A DNA stretch of 64,000 nucleotides from WTFV01 sp965200895 (GCA_965200895.1 CBDAVM010000001.1:2480001-2544000), one strand, 5' to 3'. Shown: positions 1 through 9,524, numbered from the stretch's first letter. The notes: generated from the sequence alone by a model not told the origin. Translations and numbers: made by a program.

Positions 1-2
1 AC

Positions 3-1226
3 GACACGGCGGCCGACGGCAACACCGCGCTGAACATCGCGGCGCACAGCGGCCACGGGTCGCTGGCCGCGTTCCTGCTCGACGCGGGCGCCGACCCGAA
101 CGCGGCGCCGCTCGGCTACACGGCGCTGCACGCGGCTGTTCTGCGGGGAACGCTGCGCGACCGTGGGGTGACGAACGACGATCCGGGCGTCGGCCTGCCG
201 CTCGTGCGTGCCCTGCTCGCACACGGCGCCGACCCGAACGGGCGCCTGCGCCGGGGCACGCCGGTCCGGCGCTGGAGCCACGACTTCGCCTTCATGGACC
301 GCTGGGTCGGCGCCACCCCCTTCTGGCTCGCCGCCCGGTTCCTGGAGGTCGAGATGATGCGGGTCCTCGCCGCCGCCGGCGCCGACCCGCGGCTGCCGAG
401 CCGCGACGGCAGGACGCCGCTGATGGCGGCGGCGGGACTCGGCTACAACCGCGGCGGCGGGAGCGCCTTCATCCGCGACCGGCGCGACTTCTCCTCCTAC
501 AACCCGGTCGCATCGGCCGCACTCGGCTCCGCGATCCCGGCGGCGGAGGAGCGGCTGGCGCACGAGGCCATCGCCCTGGCCATCGCGCTGGGCGCCGACG
601 TCAACGCGGCCGATACAACCGGCGACACGGCGTTGCATGCGGCGGCCGCGCACGGCATGAACAGCGTCATCGAGCTGCTGGCGGGCCACGGCGCGGATCC
701 GGGCGCCGTGAACCGGCGTGGCCAGACCCCGCTGGCGCTGGCCGTCTACGCCGACGGCATCGCCGGCGACCGCTTTGTCCGCGAGGACACGGCGGCCCTG
801 CTCCGGACGCTGGCGGATGCGGAGACGACGCACCCTGCCGCGCCGGCGAGCGATACCGAAGCGTCCGGCCCGGCGGCGCCGCGCGCCGCTGCGGACGCCG
901 CGCCCCCGCCGCGGCCGCTGACGAATCCCGTCCCGGCCACGCCGGACTCGGTGACCGCCGGCGCCGCGCTGTACGCCAGGCACTGCGCGGCGTGCCACGG
1001 ATCAACCGGACGCGGAGACGGCGCCCTCGCCGCCGCCACCGCCGCCTATGGCGCGCGTCCGTCGGACCTCGCCGATGCGACCTGGCGGCACGGCGGCAGC
1101 GACGGAGAGATCTTCGTCGTCATCCGCGACGGCATCGGACCGGACTTCGCCATGGACGCCTTCGGCGGCCGGCTCGCCGAGCGGGATATCTGGCATCTGG
1201 TGAACCATCTGAAGCGCCTTCCCTGA
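3..1226 (+). CDS. Ankyrin-repeat protein with C-terminal cytochrome c domain (5'-truncated by window edge)
   Basis: The reading frame is open from the first bases of the window, so the true start lies upstream. Visible ankyrin units carry the usual TPLxxAA and LLxxGADPN motifs through about two thirds of the visible protein, and a Pro/Ala-rich linker follows. The C-terminal ~90 residues form a small class I cytochrome c: a heme-attachment motif CAACH, then a probable Met ligand in GPDFAMDAF, ending in a typical WHLVNHLKRL helix. Ankyrin repeats bind proteins and cytochrome c carries electrons, so the fusion suggests a periplasmic docking or redox protein; the substrate is unknown. The nearest relative in the window is the ankyrin protein at 59286-60716, which has no heme domain. 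The downstream gene is convergent. Confidence 0.85.
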   Translation, partial: DTAADGNTALNIAAHSGHGSLAAFLLDAGADPNAAPLGYTALHAAVLRGTLRDRGVTNDDPGVGLPLVRALLAHGADPNGRLRRGTPVRRWSHDFAFMDRWVGATPFWLAARFLEVEMMRVLAAAGADPRLPSRDGRTPLMAAAGLGYNRGGGSAFIRDRRDFSSYNPVASAALGSAIPAAEERLAHEAIALAIALGADVNAADTTGDTALHAAAAHGMNSVIELLAGHGADPGAVNRRGQTPLALAVYADGIAGDRFVREDTAALLRTLADAETTHPAAPASDTEASGPAAPRAAADAAPPPRPLTNPVPATPDSVTAGAALYARHCAACHGSTGRGDGALAAATAAYGARPSDLADATWRHGGSDGEIFVVIRDGIGPDFAMDAFGGRLAERDIWHLVNHLKRLP

Positions 1227-1240
1227 AACGCCGCCGGCAT

Positions 1241-2089
1241 TCAGAAGCCGGTCTCCGAGGCGCGTTCGGCCGGCGCGACCACCGGTTCGAAGATGCGCTC
1301 CACCTCCTGGTGCAGGCGCGCGGCCAGCGCCTTGCGGTCGCCGCCACGGATGGCCTCGGGGCTGAAGCGGACGACGACGTCGAAGCGGCGCAGCTCGAGC
1401 ATCCGCTGCACGTGCGGGAAGAGGGGCGCGTCGCCCCACCGGCAGACGGACAGGTGGGCCGGCGGCTCGTCGGGCGGGGTGCGGTAGCGGACCGCGGCCG
1501 CGCGCACGGGCATGCCGGTCTGCGCCGGGTGGTCGAGCAGCGACGTGCGAAAGCGGCGGACCTCGAAGCCCTGGGTGCTCGTGCCCTCGGGAAAGAGCAC
1601 GACGCCGAAGCCGCGGCGCAGCACGTGCTCGATCAGCCGGTTGACACGCAGGACATCGCGCCCGACGGCGCGGTCGATGAAGACGGTGCCCACCGAGCGG
1701 CAGAGCATGCCGACCAGCGGCCAGGTCCGGATCTCCAGCTTGGCGACGAACCAGGCGTCGGCGCAGGCCGCCAGCGCCGGGACATCGACATAGCTGAGGT
1801 GGTTGCAGACCAGCAGGAACGGCGCCCGCGGCGCAGGCCCTTCGACGCGCAGACGACCGCCGATGACACGCAGGCAGGTGCGCGCCCAGAGGCGAAAGAT
1901 GGCGTTGCGCGCCGGACGTCGCAGGCGCGGCGCCGGCACGAGCAGGCCGCGGACCGCCCACAGGATCACGAAGGAGACGCCGGTGACGAGCGCCAGCCCC
2001 GCGATGCGCAGGTAGCGGCGCAGGAGGCGTGTGGGCGCGGTCGACCGCGCCGCCTGCTGATGATGTGTTGACATCAACTTGTCATGCAC
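1241..2089 (-). CDS. plsC: 1-acyl-sn-glycerol-3-phosphate acyltransferase (PlsC family)
   Basis: Membrane acyltransferase expected to convert lysophosphatidic acid to phosphatidic acid, or to acylate a related lipid. Near the N-terminus are a hydrophobic segment (LALVTGVSFVILWAV) and then the catalytic HX4D box in NHLSYVD. Downstream is the glycerol-phosphate-binding motif FPEGTSTQG. The length (282 aa from GTG 2089, 277 aa from ATG 2074) is normal for the family. ATG 2074 is equally plausible and the ribosome-binding sequence does not settle it. The gene is convergent with the ankyrin-cytochrome gene and divergent from the lipoprotein gene at 2185. The exact acyl substrate cannot be read from sequence, and lyso-ornithine or other lipid acyltransferases share these motifs. 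Confidence 0.85.
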   Translation of the reverse strand: MHDKLMSTHHQQAARSTAPTRLLRRYLRIAGLALVTGVSFVILWAVRGLLVPAPRLRRPARNAIFRLWARTCLRVIGGRLRVEGPAPRAPFLLVCNHLSYVDVPALAACADAWFVAKLEIRTWPLVGMLCRSVGTVFIDRAVGRDVLRVNRLIEHVLRRGFGVVLFPEGTSTQGFEVRRFRTSLLDHPAQTGMPVRAAAVRYRTPPDEPPAHLSVCRWGDAPLFPHVQRMLELRRFDVVVRFSPEAIRGGDRKALAARLHQEVERIFEPVVAPAERASETGF

Positions 2090-2184
2090 CTGCCCAACCC
2101 GTGCCGTTGAGCGTGTCGGGCCAACGCGCTCGATTCGCCAGCCGGTCAGGGCGGCAGCTTCGGCTATGATGCCGCATTGGACCC

Positions 2185-3999
2185 GTGATCAGCCGTCTCT
2201 CTCTGCCTGCCGCGCCGCCCGTGATACTCCTGCTCCTGCTGTCGGCCGGCTGCGCGGCGGAGTCCGGCGGGGTGCCCGACGCGGACGACCGCGCATCGGC
2301 GTCCGCCGTATCCGGCCTGCCGGCGGGGGCGTGGTTCACCGACGAGGCGGCGGCGGCCGGGCTGGACTTCGTCCACTTCAACGGTGCGGCGGGCCGGTAC
2401 CACTACCCGGAGCTGCTGCCGCCCGGCGTCGGCCTGTTCGACTACGACAACGACGGCGACCTGGACGTCTACCTCGTGCAGGGACGCATGCTCGACGCCG
2501 ATCTGGCCCCGGAAGACGCGCTCTTCCCGCCGCCGCCGGCGCCCGGCGGACGGCTTTTCCGCAACGACCTGGAGTTCGCCCCGGACGGCGCGCGCCGGCT
2601 GCGGTTCACCGACGTGACCGCGGCCAGCGGCATCGCGGCGGACGGCTACGGCCTCGGCGTCGCCGCCGGCGACGTGAACGACGACGGCTGGACGGATCTC
2701 TTCCTGACCAGCTTCGAGGGTGACGCGCTGTTCCTCAACGCGGGCGACGGGACGTTCCGCGACGCCACGCGGGAGAGCGGACTCGGGGCGTCGTCCGGGC
2801 GCGGCGCGAGCGCCGCCGCGGGGTTCGGCGTCTCGGCCGCCTTCGTCGACTACGACCGCGACGGCCGGCTCGACCTCTACGTCGGCCGCAACGTCGACTA
2901 CACGCTGGAGAACGGCATCGAGTGCGGCAACCTGGCCGACGCGCGCGACTACTGCCCGCCGGAGACCTACGGGGGCACGCCGGACCACCTGTACCGCAAC
3001 ACCGGGGGCGGGCGGTTCGTCGACGTGAGCGGGACGGCGCTCGTCGGCGCCCGATTCGGGCCGGCCCTCGGCGTCTCCACGGCCGACTTCGACGGCGACG
3101 GGTGGATCGACATCTACGTCGCCAACGACGGCGCCGAGAACCTGCTCTGGATCAACCAGCGCGACGGCACGTTCCGCGACACCGGCCTGCTCGCCGGTGC
3201 GGCGCTCAGCGGGATGGGCATGACCGAGGCGAGCATGGGGGTGGACGCCGGCGATTTCGACGACGACGGCGACGAGGACCTGTTCATGACCCACCTGAAC
3301 GGCCAGGGGAACAACCTGTACGTCAACGACGGGACGGGCGCGTTCGAGGACCGGAGCGCCGCATCGGGCCTCGGGGCCGGCAGCCTCGCCCACACCGGGT
3401 GGGGGACCACGTGGTTCGACTTCGACAACGACGGCCGGCTGGATCTGCTGGCCGTCAACGGCACGATCACGGCGCTCCCCGGCCGGCCGCCGCGCGTGTT
3501 CCCCTACGATCAGCGCCGGACGCTGTTTCGCAACCTGGGCGACGGCCGCTTTGCGGATGTGAGCGGACGGGCCGGGGCGGCCTTCACGCTGTCGGAGGCC
3601 GGGCGGGGCGCGGCGTTCGGCGACGTCGACAACGACGGCGACATCGACGTGCTCGTGGGCAACGACGCCGGGCCCGTGCGGCTGCTGGTGAACCATGTCG
3701 GGGAGCGCCGCCACTGGCTCGGGCTGCGGCTGGTCGGCGCCGGCGGGCGCGACATGCTCGGGGCGCGGGTGGCGGTGGTCCGCGACGGCGCGCCGACGCT
3801 CTGGCGCCGGGTGCGCTCGGACGGCAGCTACGCCTCGGCCAACGATCCGCGCGTGCTGGTGGGGCTCGGCGGCTCCGATGTCCGTCCCATCGTGCAGGCG
3901 CACTGGCCGGATGGCAGCGTCGAGGAGTGGCCGGACGTGGAGATCGACCGCTGGACGACGCTCCGCCAGGGCGCTGGCGCGCCGCGGCCGGCGTCGTAA
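2185..3999 (+). CDS. CRTAC1-like FG-GAP/ASPIC-UnbV lipoprotein, subtype A (copy A1)
   Basis: Predicted lipoprotein: GTG start, hydrophobic stretch and lipobox LSAGC with Cys23. The body has seven calcium-loop repeats of the FG-GAP/VCBS type (DYDNDGDLD, DVNDDGWTD, DYDRDGRLD, DFDGDGWID, DFDDDGDED, DFDNDGRLD, DVDNDGDID), which predict a seven-bladed integrin-like propeller. The last ~90 residues are an ASPIC/UnbV domain (HWLGLRLVGAGGRDMLGARV to DPRVLVGLG). Subtype A is marked by HFNGAAGRYHYPELLPPGVG near the N-terminus, a C-x9-C pair (CGNLADARDYC) and ETYGGTPDHLYRNTG. The family is calcium-binding and extracytoplasmic, with no established bacterial function. Its TPR partner at 4333 is separated by a small gene on the other strand, whereas the other three pairs overlap. 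Confidence 0.9.
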   Translation: MISRLSLPAAPPVILLLLLSAGCAAESGGVPDADDRASASAVSGLPAGAWFTDEAAAAGLDFVHFNGAAGRYHYPELLPPGVGLFDYDNDGDLDVYLVQGRMLDADLAPEDALFPPPPAPGGRLFRNDLEFAPDGARRLRFTDVTAASGIAADGYGLGVAAGDVNDDGWTDLFLTSFEGDALFLNAGDGTFRDATRESGLGASSGRGASAAAGFGVSAAFVDYDRDGRLDLYVGRNVDYTLENGIECGNLADARDYCPPETYGGTPDHLYRNTGGGRFVDVSGTALVGARFGPALGVSTADFDGDGWIDIYVANDGAENLLWINQRDGTFRDTGLLAGAALSGMGMTEASMGVDAGDFDDDGDEDLFMTHLNGQGNNLYVNDGTGAFEDRSAASGLGAGSLAHTGWGTTWFDFDNDGRLDLLAVNGTITALPGRPPRVFPYDQRRTLFRNLGDGRFADVSGRAGAAFTLSEAGRGAAFGDVDNDGDIDVLVGNDAGPVRLLVNHVGERRHWLGLRLVGAGGRDMLGARVAVVRDGAPTLWRRVRSDGSYASANDPRVLVGLGGSDVRPIVQAHWPDGSVEEWPDVEIDRWTTLRQGAGAPRPAS

Positions 4000-4005
4000 C
4001 GTACC

Positions 4006-4290
4006 TCAGGCGGCGGGGTCGCGGTCGCGCCGCCCGGCGAAGAAGCCTTCGAGGGCGCCCTCGAGCCGGGCCATGCGTTCGCGCTGGTCGGCCAGTTCGC
4101 GGGTCACGTCGTCGAAGCGCCGGTTCATGCTGACGCTCGCGCTGTCGAAGCGCCGGTTCACGTCGTCGTTCACGTTGTCGAAATGCTTGTTCACTTCCGC
4201 GCGCAGGGCGTTGAGGTCGCGGAGGTCGATACGCAACCAGGCAAAGAGGCCGATGAGCAAGGCAGGCGTGATCCACGTCGAGATGTCCAT
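4006..4290 (-). CDS. Small membrane-anchored coiled-coil protein
   Basis: A 94-residue protein: one N-terminal membrane segment (WITPALLIGLFAWL), then a charged helix with near-repeats such as NKHFDNV, NRRFDSA and NRRFDDV, then LADQRERMARLEGALEGFF. The pattern predicts a single-span protein with a cytoplasmic or periplasmic coiled coil. The start is the ATG at 4288-4290, because this is where the hydrophobic segment begins; the frame stays open far upstream but only as antisense to the TPR gene. It is convergent with the CRTAC1 gene (6 bp between stops) and divergent from the TPR gene. A protein of similar design lies at 53455-53835. I do not recognise a named family. Confidence 0.65.
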   Translation of the reverse strand: MDISTWITPALLIGLFAWLRIDLRDLNALRAEVNKHFDNVNDDVNRRFDSASVSMNRRFDDVTRELADQRERMARLEGALEGFFAGRRDRDPAA

Positions 4291-4332
4291 TCCCCTATAT
4301 ATGCAGCGGTCGGATCGGAAATCGACCGGAAG

Positions 4333-6045
4333 ATGATGCCGAACGGGCGCGAGGGTTGGATCGGCGCCGGCGCGGTGGCCGGCGGGGCAGAAGCGTTGCT
4401 CGCGCCTGGGCGCAGCGGCCGGCGCGACGGGCTGGCGGCCGGCGCCTTCGTCTGCGTGCTCGCGATGCTGACCGCCGGGTGCGCCGGGCCCGACGCCGGG
4501 GCGCCGGCCGCGACGGTAACGCTGTCCGCGCCGGCGGGTTCGCCGCGCTGCGGAACCGGGCTCGCCGATCTTGATCGTCTTGGCCCCTCGGTGCAGGCGC
4601 AGGTCCGCGAGCGGCAGGCGGCGGTGACCGGGGTGGGGGAGGGTGGCGCCGCCCGCGACGATGCGCCCGGCGCGGCCCAGGGCGCGCTCGGCATGATCCT
4701 GATGGCGGCGAGCCTCCCCGACGCGGCCGAGGCCTGCTTCCGCGAGGCCGCGGCGGCGGCGCCGGACGAGGCCCGCTGGCTCTACCATCTCGCCCACCTG
4801 CGCCGGGAGGCGGGCGCGCTGCCGGAGGCGGCCGCGCTGTTCGACGCGGTGCTCCGGCTGCGGCCCGACAACGTGGCGGCGCTCGTCCGGCTCGGCGACG
4901 TGCGTCTGGAGCAGGACCGTCCCGCCGCCGCCCGACCGTTCTTCGAGCAGGCCCTGGCGCTGCGGCCCGATTCCCTCTCCGCCCGCTACGGACTCGGCCG
5001 CGCGGCGCTGCTGGCCGGGGACCATCGCCGGGCGATCGACGTGCTGGAGGGGCTTCTGGCGCGTGATCCGACCGCCGCCGCCGCGCACTATCCGCTCGGC
5101 ATGGCCTACCGCGCCCTCGGCGACCGCGCCCGCGCGGAGGCGCACCTGCGGCGGCGGGGGCGCACGGCGCTCCGTCCCGCGGACCCGTGGATGGCGGAGG
5201 TCGACGCTCTGCTCGAGAGCGCGCGCGCCTACGAGACACGCGGCAACGAGGCGCTGGACCGCGGCGAGTGGGGCGCGGCGGCCGATCTGTTCCGCCGCGG
5301 GCTGGCCCTTGCCCCGGACAACCCGGCGCTGCGGCAGCGGCTGGGGACGGCGCTCTACCTGCAGGGCGATGCGGCCGGGGCGCGGGCCGAGTTCGAGCGG
5401 GTGACGCGCGAGGCGCCCGACTTTCCCGCGGCGCACTACAGCATCGGCGTGCTGCTGCAGGAACAGGGGCGCCACCGCGCGGCGATCGAGCGGTTCGAGA
5501 CGGCGCTCCGCTATCGGCCCACCGATGGCGAGGTGCGCCTGCAGTTGGCCCGGAGTCTGCGCCGCGCGGGCGATCCGGGCGCGGCGCTCGAGCACTACCG
5601 GGCCGTGCTGCGGATGGCGTCCGACAACGTCGACGCGCGCTTCGGCAGCGCCATGGCGCTGGTGCAGCTCCGGCGTCACCGCGAGGCCCGCGACCGGCTG
5701 GCGGCGGGGATGGAGGCCGTTCCGGGCGCCTCCGTCTTCCCGCACGCGCTGGCCCGGCTGCTCGCCGCCGCGCCCGACCCGGCGGTGCGCGATGGCCGGC
5801 GGGCGCTGCGGCTCGTCGAGCAGCTCGCGCAGGCGGAGCGCACCATCGACCTTGGCGAGACGATGGCCATGGCGCTGGCCGAGCTGGGGCGCTACGGAGA
5901 GGCCGCCGCCGTGCAGCGCGACCTGATCGCCGCCGCCGAGGCCGAGGGAATGCGGGGCATGGTTCCCCGCTTGGCCGCCAACCTCCGCCTCTACGAGCAG
6001 GGCCGGCCGAGCCGCACGCCCTGGCCGGCGGACGCCGTGCCGTGA
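4333..6045 (+). CDS. TPR lipoprotein, subtype A (partner of copy A1)
   Basis: 570-residue tetratricopeptide protein with a lipobox LTAGC (Cys50). Subtype A features are a Cys-containing head (RCGTGLADLDRLGPSVQAQ) and a second Cys in AEACFREAA. Helical repeats with spaced A/L/Y signatures fill the rest, including LYHLAHLRREAGALPEAAALF, FEQALALRPDSLSARYGLGR and HYSIGVLLQEQGRHRAAIERF. The frame is open from 4183, but the adjacent ATGs at 4333 and 4336 give the shortest N-terminus that keeps a signal sequence; its n-region of about 30 residues is still long. TPRs mediate protein-protein contacts, and with its neighbour it probably forms an envelope complex. It lies 80 bp before a TonB receptor. 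Confidence 0.85.
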   Translation: MMPNGREGWIGAGAVAGGAEALLAPGRSGRRDGLAAGAFVCVLAMLTAGCAGPDAGAPAATVTLSAPAGSPRCGTGLADLDRLGPSVQAQVRERQAAVTGVGEGGAARDDAPGAAQGALGMILMAASLPDAAEACFREAAAAAPDEARWLYHLAHLRREAGALPEAAALFDAVLRLRPDNVAALVRLGDVRLEQDRPAAARPFFEQALALRPDSLSARYGLGRAALLAGDHRRAIDVLEGLLARDPTAAAAHYPLGMAYRALGDRARAEAHLRRRGRTALRPADPWMAEVDALLESARAYETRGNEALDRGEWGAAADLFRRGLALAPDNPALRQRLGTALYLQGDAAGARAEFERVTREAPDFPAAHYSIGVLLQEQGRHRAAIERFETALRYRPTDGEVRLQLARSLRRAGDPGAALEHYRAVLRMASDNVDARFGSAMALVQLRRHREARDRLAAGMEAVPGASVFPHALARLLAAAPDPAVRDGRRALRLVEQLAQAERTIDLGETMAMALAELGRYGEAAAVQRDLIAAAEAEGMRGMVPRLAANLRLYEQGRPSRTPWPADAVP

Positions 6046-6088
6046 GGAGGTTCTGTGTGCTATGTGTGCTATCGTGACGCCCTGTCGG

Positions 6089-6094
6089 TACAAT
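6089..6094 (+). promoter_or_regulatory. Candidate -10 box (TACAAT) upstream of first TonB receptor
   Basis: TACAAT, unusually AT-rich for this sequence, sits 32 bp before the receptor start codon at 6126. Just upstream (6054-6070) is a tandem 9-bp repeat TGTGTGCTA. No convincing -35 box is seen, so an activator or another sigma factor may be needed. The downstream ribosome-binding site is the GGAGGA at 6117-6122. Confidence 0.35.
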
Positions 6095-6125
6095 AACAGC
6101 GGAAGATCGAGGAGTAGGAGGATCC

Positions 6126-9100
6126 ATGAGACGTTCATTCACGGTCGCCACGGCGCTGGCTGCCCTGGCCCTCGCGCCGGCCGCCGCGTTCGGGCAGGCC
6201 GGCAGCCAGATCATCGGTGAGGTCACCGACAACACGGGCGGCATCCTGCCCGGCGTCACCGTCGAGGCGTCGAGTCCGGCGCTGATCGAAGGGAGCCGCG
6301 TCGCGATCAGCGACGGGGTGGGCCGCTACACCATCGTCGACCTGCGGCCCGGCCTCTACACCGTCACCTTCACGTTGCCCGGCTTCTCGACCGTGGTGGT
6401 CGAGAACCAGGAGCTGCCGGCCGGCTTCGTGGCGACGGTCGATGCCGTGCTCTCGGTCGGCGCCCTCGAGGAGACGGTGACCGTCTCCGGCGAGGCGCCG
6501 GTCGTGGACGTGGCGACCACCCGCCGGGTCGAGGTGCTCGACCGCGAGGTGCTCGACGCCATCCCGACCGGCAACAACCTGCAGTCGACCGCGCAGTTGA
6601 TCCCGGGCATCAAGCTGAACCGGCCGGAGGTCGGCCTGACCACCGCGGCCCAGCAGACCTACATGTCGGTGCACGGCATGAGCGTCCGCCAGACCACGGT
6701 CGCCGTCGACGGCCAGCTCGTCATGAGCTCGGGCTACGACGGGGCGAACCAGAACTACAACAACCATCTCGCCAACCAGGAGATGGTCTACGAGACCAGC
6801 GGCATCTCGGCCGAGACCTCGGCCGGGGGCGTGCGGATCAACATGATCGGCCGCGAGGGCGGCAACACGCTGAGCGGGCAGCAGTACTTCGGCTTCAGCC
6901 AGTCCGGGCTGCAGCAGGACCAGCTCACCCAGCGGCTCGAGGATCGCGGCGCCAGCTCGCGCGAGTCGATCGACCTGATCTACGACTTCAACAACGCCCT
7001 CGGCGGTCCCATCGTCCGCGACCGGTTCTGGTTCTTCGGCAGCTTCCGCCGCTTCGAGATCGACAAGCCGACCACCAACAGCTTCACCCGCAGCGACGAC
7101 GGGTCGGTGCCGCGCTACTTCCTGCACTCGCGCTACGGCGTCGACGCCGACGGCGTCGACTTCAGCCAGAAGCTGCCCGGGGTCGACGACAACAGCGTCA
7201 CCAGCGGCCTGCTGCGCCTGACCACGCAGATCAACCAGAACAACAAGTTCTCGGTCTACATGGACCGCATCATCAAGCAGCGCTTCCACAACCACGGCTC
7301 GGTCCAGGACGTGGCGACCGCCGCGCGGCACCACGGCTCGCCCCTCTACTACGTGGGGTCGGCGAAGTGGACGGCGACGCTCAGCAGCCGGCTGCTGCTC
7401 GAGGCGGGGTATTCGACCAACGTCGAGAACTGGAGCAACATCGACTCGGAGGACGACGTGCCGTTCGCGCCGGGGCCGTCGCTGACGCCGGGCGGCCGGC
7501 ACACGCAGCCGCTGCCGGGGGGGCTGGCCACCTGTCAGGACACACCCTGCTATCCGGGCGTGATGGGGTATCCCGGCCTGAGCATGCCGGGGTCGATGAA
7601 CCAGTACGGCTCGACCATCGATCCCTGGTACGCAGTCACCCACCGGCGCGAGAAGACCAACGGCTTCGAGGACCGCTACCACTGGGGCGACAGCCACGCC
7701 TATGTCGAACGGTTCAACTACAACACGTCGATGTCGTACGTCACCGGGTCGCACAACCTGAAGATCGGCCTGATGAGCAGTTGGGGGCCGTTCCTCGAGG
7801 ACCTGAAGAAAAACGGCGCCCTGCGGCAGGAGTACCGCGACGGCATTCCGACGACGGTGCGGGTGACGAACCACCCGACCTACTTCAAGATGTCGTTCCG
7901 CGACGTCGGCACCTACGTGCAGGACACCTGGACCATCGACCGGCTGACGCTGAACCTCGGCGTGCGCTGGGAGACGTTCGCCTCGCACATCGAGGAGACG
8001 CCGGCGACGCTGCGGCGGTTCACCAACTGGGACCAGGCGTTCCCACAGCAGCGGAACGTGCCCAAGTGGACCGACTGGGCGCCGCGCCTGGGGATGGCCT
8101 ACGACCTGTTCGGCGACGCATCGACCGCGCTGAAGTTCTCGTGGGGACGCTACAACGCGTCGAACATCTTCAACTACGCGCGCGACTTCCATCCCGGCGG
8201 CTGGCAGCACCACGAGCGCGACTGGTTCGACTGCGCGCTCAGCCCGGCCACCCGCAACACGTGCGCGACCTTCTCCGAGCTGGAGGCGATCTCGCCGGGG
8301 CTGGGCGCCGTCGCCTACGGCAGCCGTGACCCGAACATGGTCTACGAGAAGGGCGTGGCCGGCTACACGGGCCACCAGCAGCACGGCGGCACCAACGGCG
8401 ACGACTACGTCCAGGACTGGGAGGTCGGCGTGACCGCGGATCCGGGATTCGGCGGCCCCATCGGCCGGCCCCGGCAGGACCCGGACGGCGTGGCCCGACC
8501 CTGGGCGTCGCTGTTCAACGCGGGGATCCAGCGCGAGCTCATCCCGGGGCTGTCGGCGAGCTTCAACTGGTACCGCCGCCACAGCTATGACGGCATCCTG
8601 CAGCGCAACGCCGCCATCGGGCTGAACGACTACGTGCCGTTCCAGATCGCCAATCCCTGCGGTCCGGGCACTCTGGAGGGGAACGCCGTCGGCATGGCGC
8701 CCAGCGGCTTCCCGTGCACCACGCGCGGCAACACCGCACAGTCGATGCTGACGGTCTACAGCCTGACCGACGAGGCCCGCGCGCGGACGCCCGACCACCT
8801 CGTCATCAACACCTACGGCGACGACGGCTACTCCGACGTCTACAACGGCTTCGAGACCGCGTTCAACGCCCGGCTGCCCAACGGGACCAACATCTTCGGC
8901 GGCTGGACGATGGAGCGCAACCTGCTCACCCGCTGCGACACGCGGGACGATCCCAACGAGCTGATGTTCTGCGACCCGACAGGCGCGTGGGGGCCGGACT
9001 CCTACGGGGGCTACGGTGTGCCCTGGCTGAACGAGTTCAAGCTGTCGGGCACGCTTCCGCTGCCGGGCGGCTTCACGTTCAGCGGCTCGCTGCAGTCGTA

Positions 9101-9509
9101 CAACCCGCGCGAGCTGGTCGTGGGCGGCGGCGGCGGCCAGAGCGCGGGCGGCCTCAACGGCGGCGGCGAGCTCGAGGGCAGCCTCACCCGCACGGGCAAC
9201 GTGCGCTGGAACGTGCCGAAGAACGACACGTACTATCCCGAGGGCGTGCCCCGGACGCAGACCATCACCATCCCGCTGATGGCGCCCGGGTCGGCCTTCC
9301 TCGACCGCCTGAACCAGATCGACATCTCGATCCGCAAGGTGTTCGAGCTGGGCAACGGCATGCGCTTCGACGTGCAGGCCGACATCTACAACATCATCAA
9401 CGGCGACCCGATCATCGAGGGCACCAACTTCTTCGGCAGCTCCATGGGCAACGTCACCCGCACGGTCCAGGGGCGCTTCCTGCAGTTGGCGACCAACATC
9501 CACTGGTAG
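6126..9509 (+). CDS. TonB-dependent receptor, Oar-like, with carboxypeptidase-regulatory N-domain (copy 1)
   Basis: 1127-residue outer-membrane receptor. A Sec signal peptide ends near AAAFGQA. Residues ~30-105 form a CarboxypepD_reg-like beta-sandwich (EVTDNTGGILPGVTVEASSP to VTFTLPGFSTVVV). A plug domain follows (EVLDREVLDAIPTGNNLQSTAQLIPG), then a long beta-barrel ending in the terminal aromatic pattern LQLATNIHW. Such receptors import bulky substrates with energy from TonB-ExbBD; the ligand here is unknown. The start follows a strong Shine-Dalgarno sequence in AGTAGGAGGATCC. It lies 80 bp after a TPR lipoprotein and is followed by a paired-hairpin terminator. The paralogue at 9924 is almost identical over the N-domain and plug but differs in the extracellular barrel loops. 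Confidence 0.92.
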   Translation: MRRSFTVATALAALALAPAAAFGQAGSQIIGEVTDNTGGILPGVTVEASSPALIEGSRVAISDGVGRYTIVDLRPGLYTVTFTLPGFSTVVVENQELPAGFVATVDAVLSVGALEETVTVSGEAPVVDVATTRRVEVLDREVLDAIPTGNNLQSTAQLIPGIKLNRPEVGLTTAAQQTYMSVHGMSVRQTTVAVDGQLVMSSGYDGANQNYNNHLANQEMVYETSGISAETSAGGVRINMIGREGGNTLSGQQYFGFSQSGLQQDQLTQRLEDRGASSRESIDLIYDFNNALGGPIVRDRFWFFGSFRRFEIDKPTTNSFTRSDDGSVPRYFLHSRYGVDADGVDFSQKLPGVDDNSVTSGLLRLTTQINQNNKFSVYMDRIIKQRFHNHGSVQDVATAARHHGSPLYYVGSAKWTATLSSRLLLEAGYSTNVENWSNIDSEDDVPFAPGPSLTPGGRHTQPLPGGLATCQDTPCYPGVMGYPGLSMPGSMNQYGSTIDPWYAVTHRREKTNGFEDRYHWGDSHAYVERFNYNTSMSYVTGSHNLKIGLMSSWGPFLEDLKKNGALRQEYRDGIPTTVRVTNHPTYFKMSFRDVGTYVQDTWTIDRLTLNLGVRWETFASHIEETPATLRRFTNWDQAFPQQRNVPKWTDWAPRLGMAYDLFGDASTALKFSWGRYNASNIFNYARDFHPGGWQHHERDWFDCALSPATRNTCATFSELEAISPGLGAVAYGSRDPNMVYEKGVAGYTGHQQHGGTNGDDYVQDWEVGVTADPGFGGPIGRPRQDPDGVARPWASLFNAGIQRELIPGLSASFNWYRRHSYDGILQRNAAIGLNDYVPFQIANPCGPGTLEGNAVGMAPSGFPCTTRGNTAQSMLTVYSLTDEARARTPDHLVINTYGDDGYSDVYNGFETAFNARLPNGTNIFGGWTMERNLLTRCDTRDDPNELMFCDPTGAWGPDSYGGYGVPWLNEFKLSGTLPLPGGFTFSGSLQSYNPRELVVGGGGGQSAGGLNGGGELEGSLTRTGNVRWNVPKNDTYYPEGVPRTQTITIPLMAPGSAFLDRLNQIDISIRKVFELGNGMRFDVQADIYNIINGDPIIEGTNFFGSSMGNVTRTVQGRFLQLATNIHW

Positions 9510-9524
9510 GGCGCATCGCCGACC

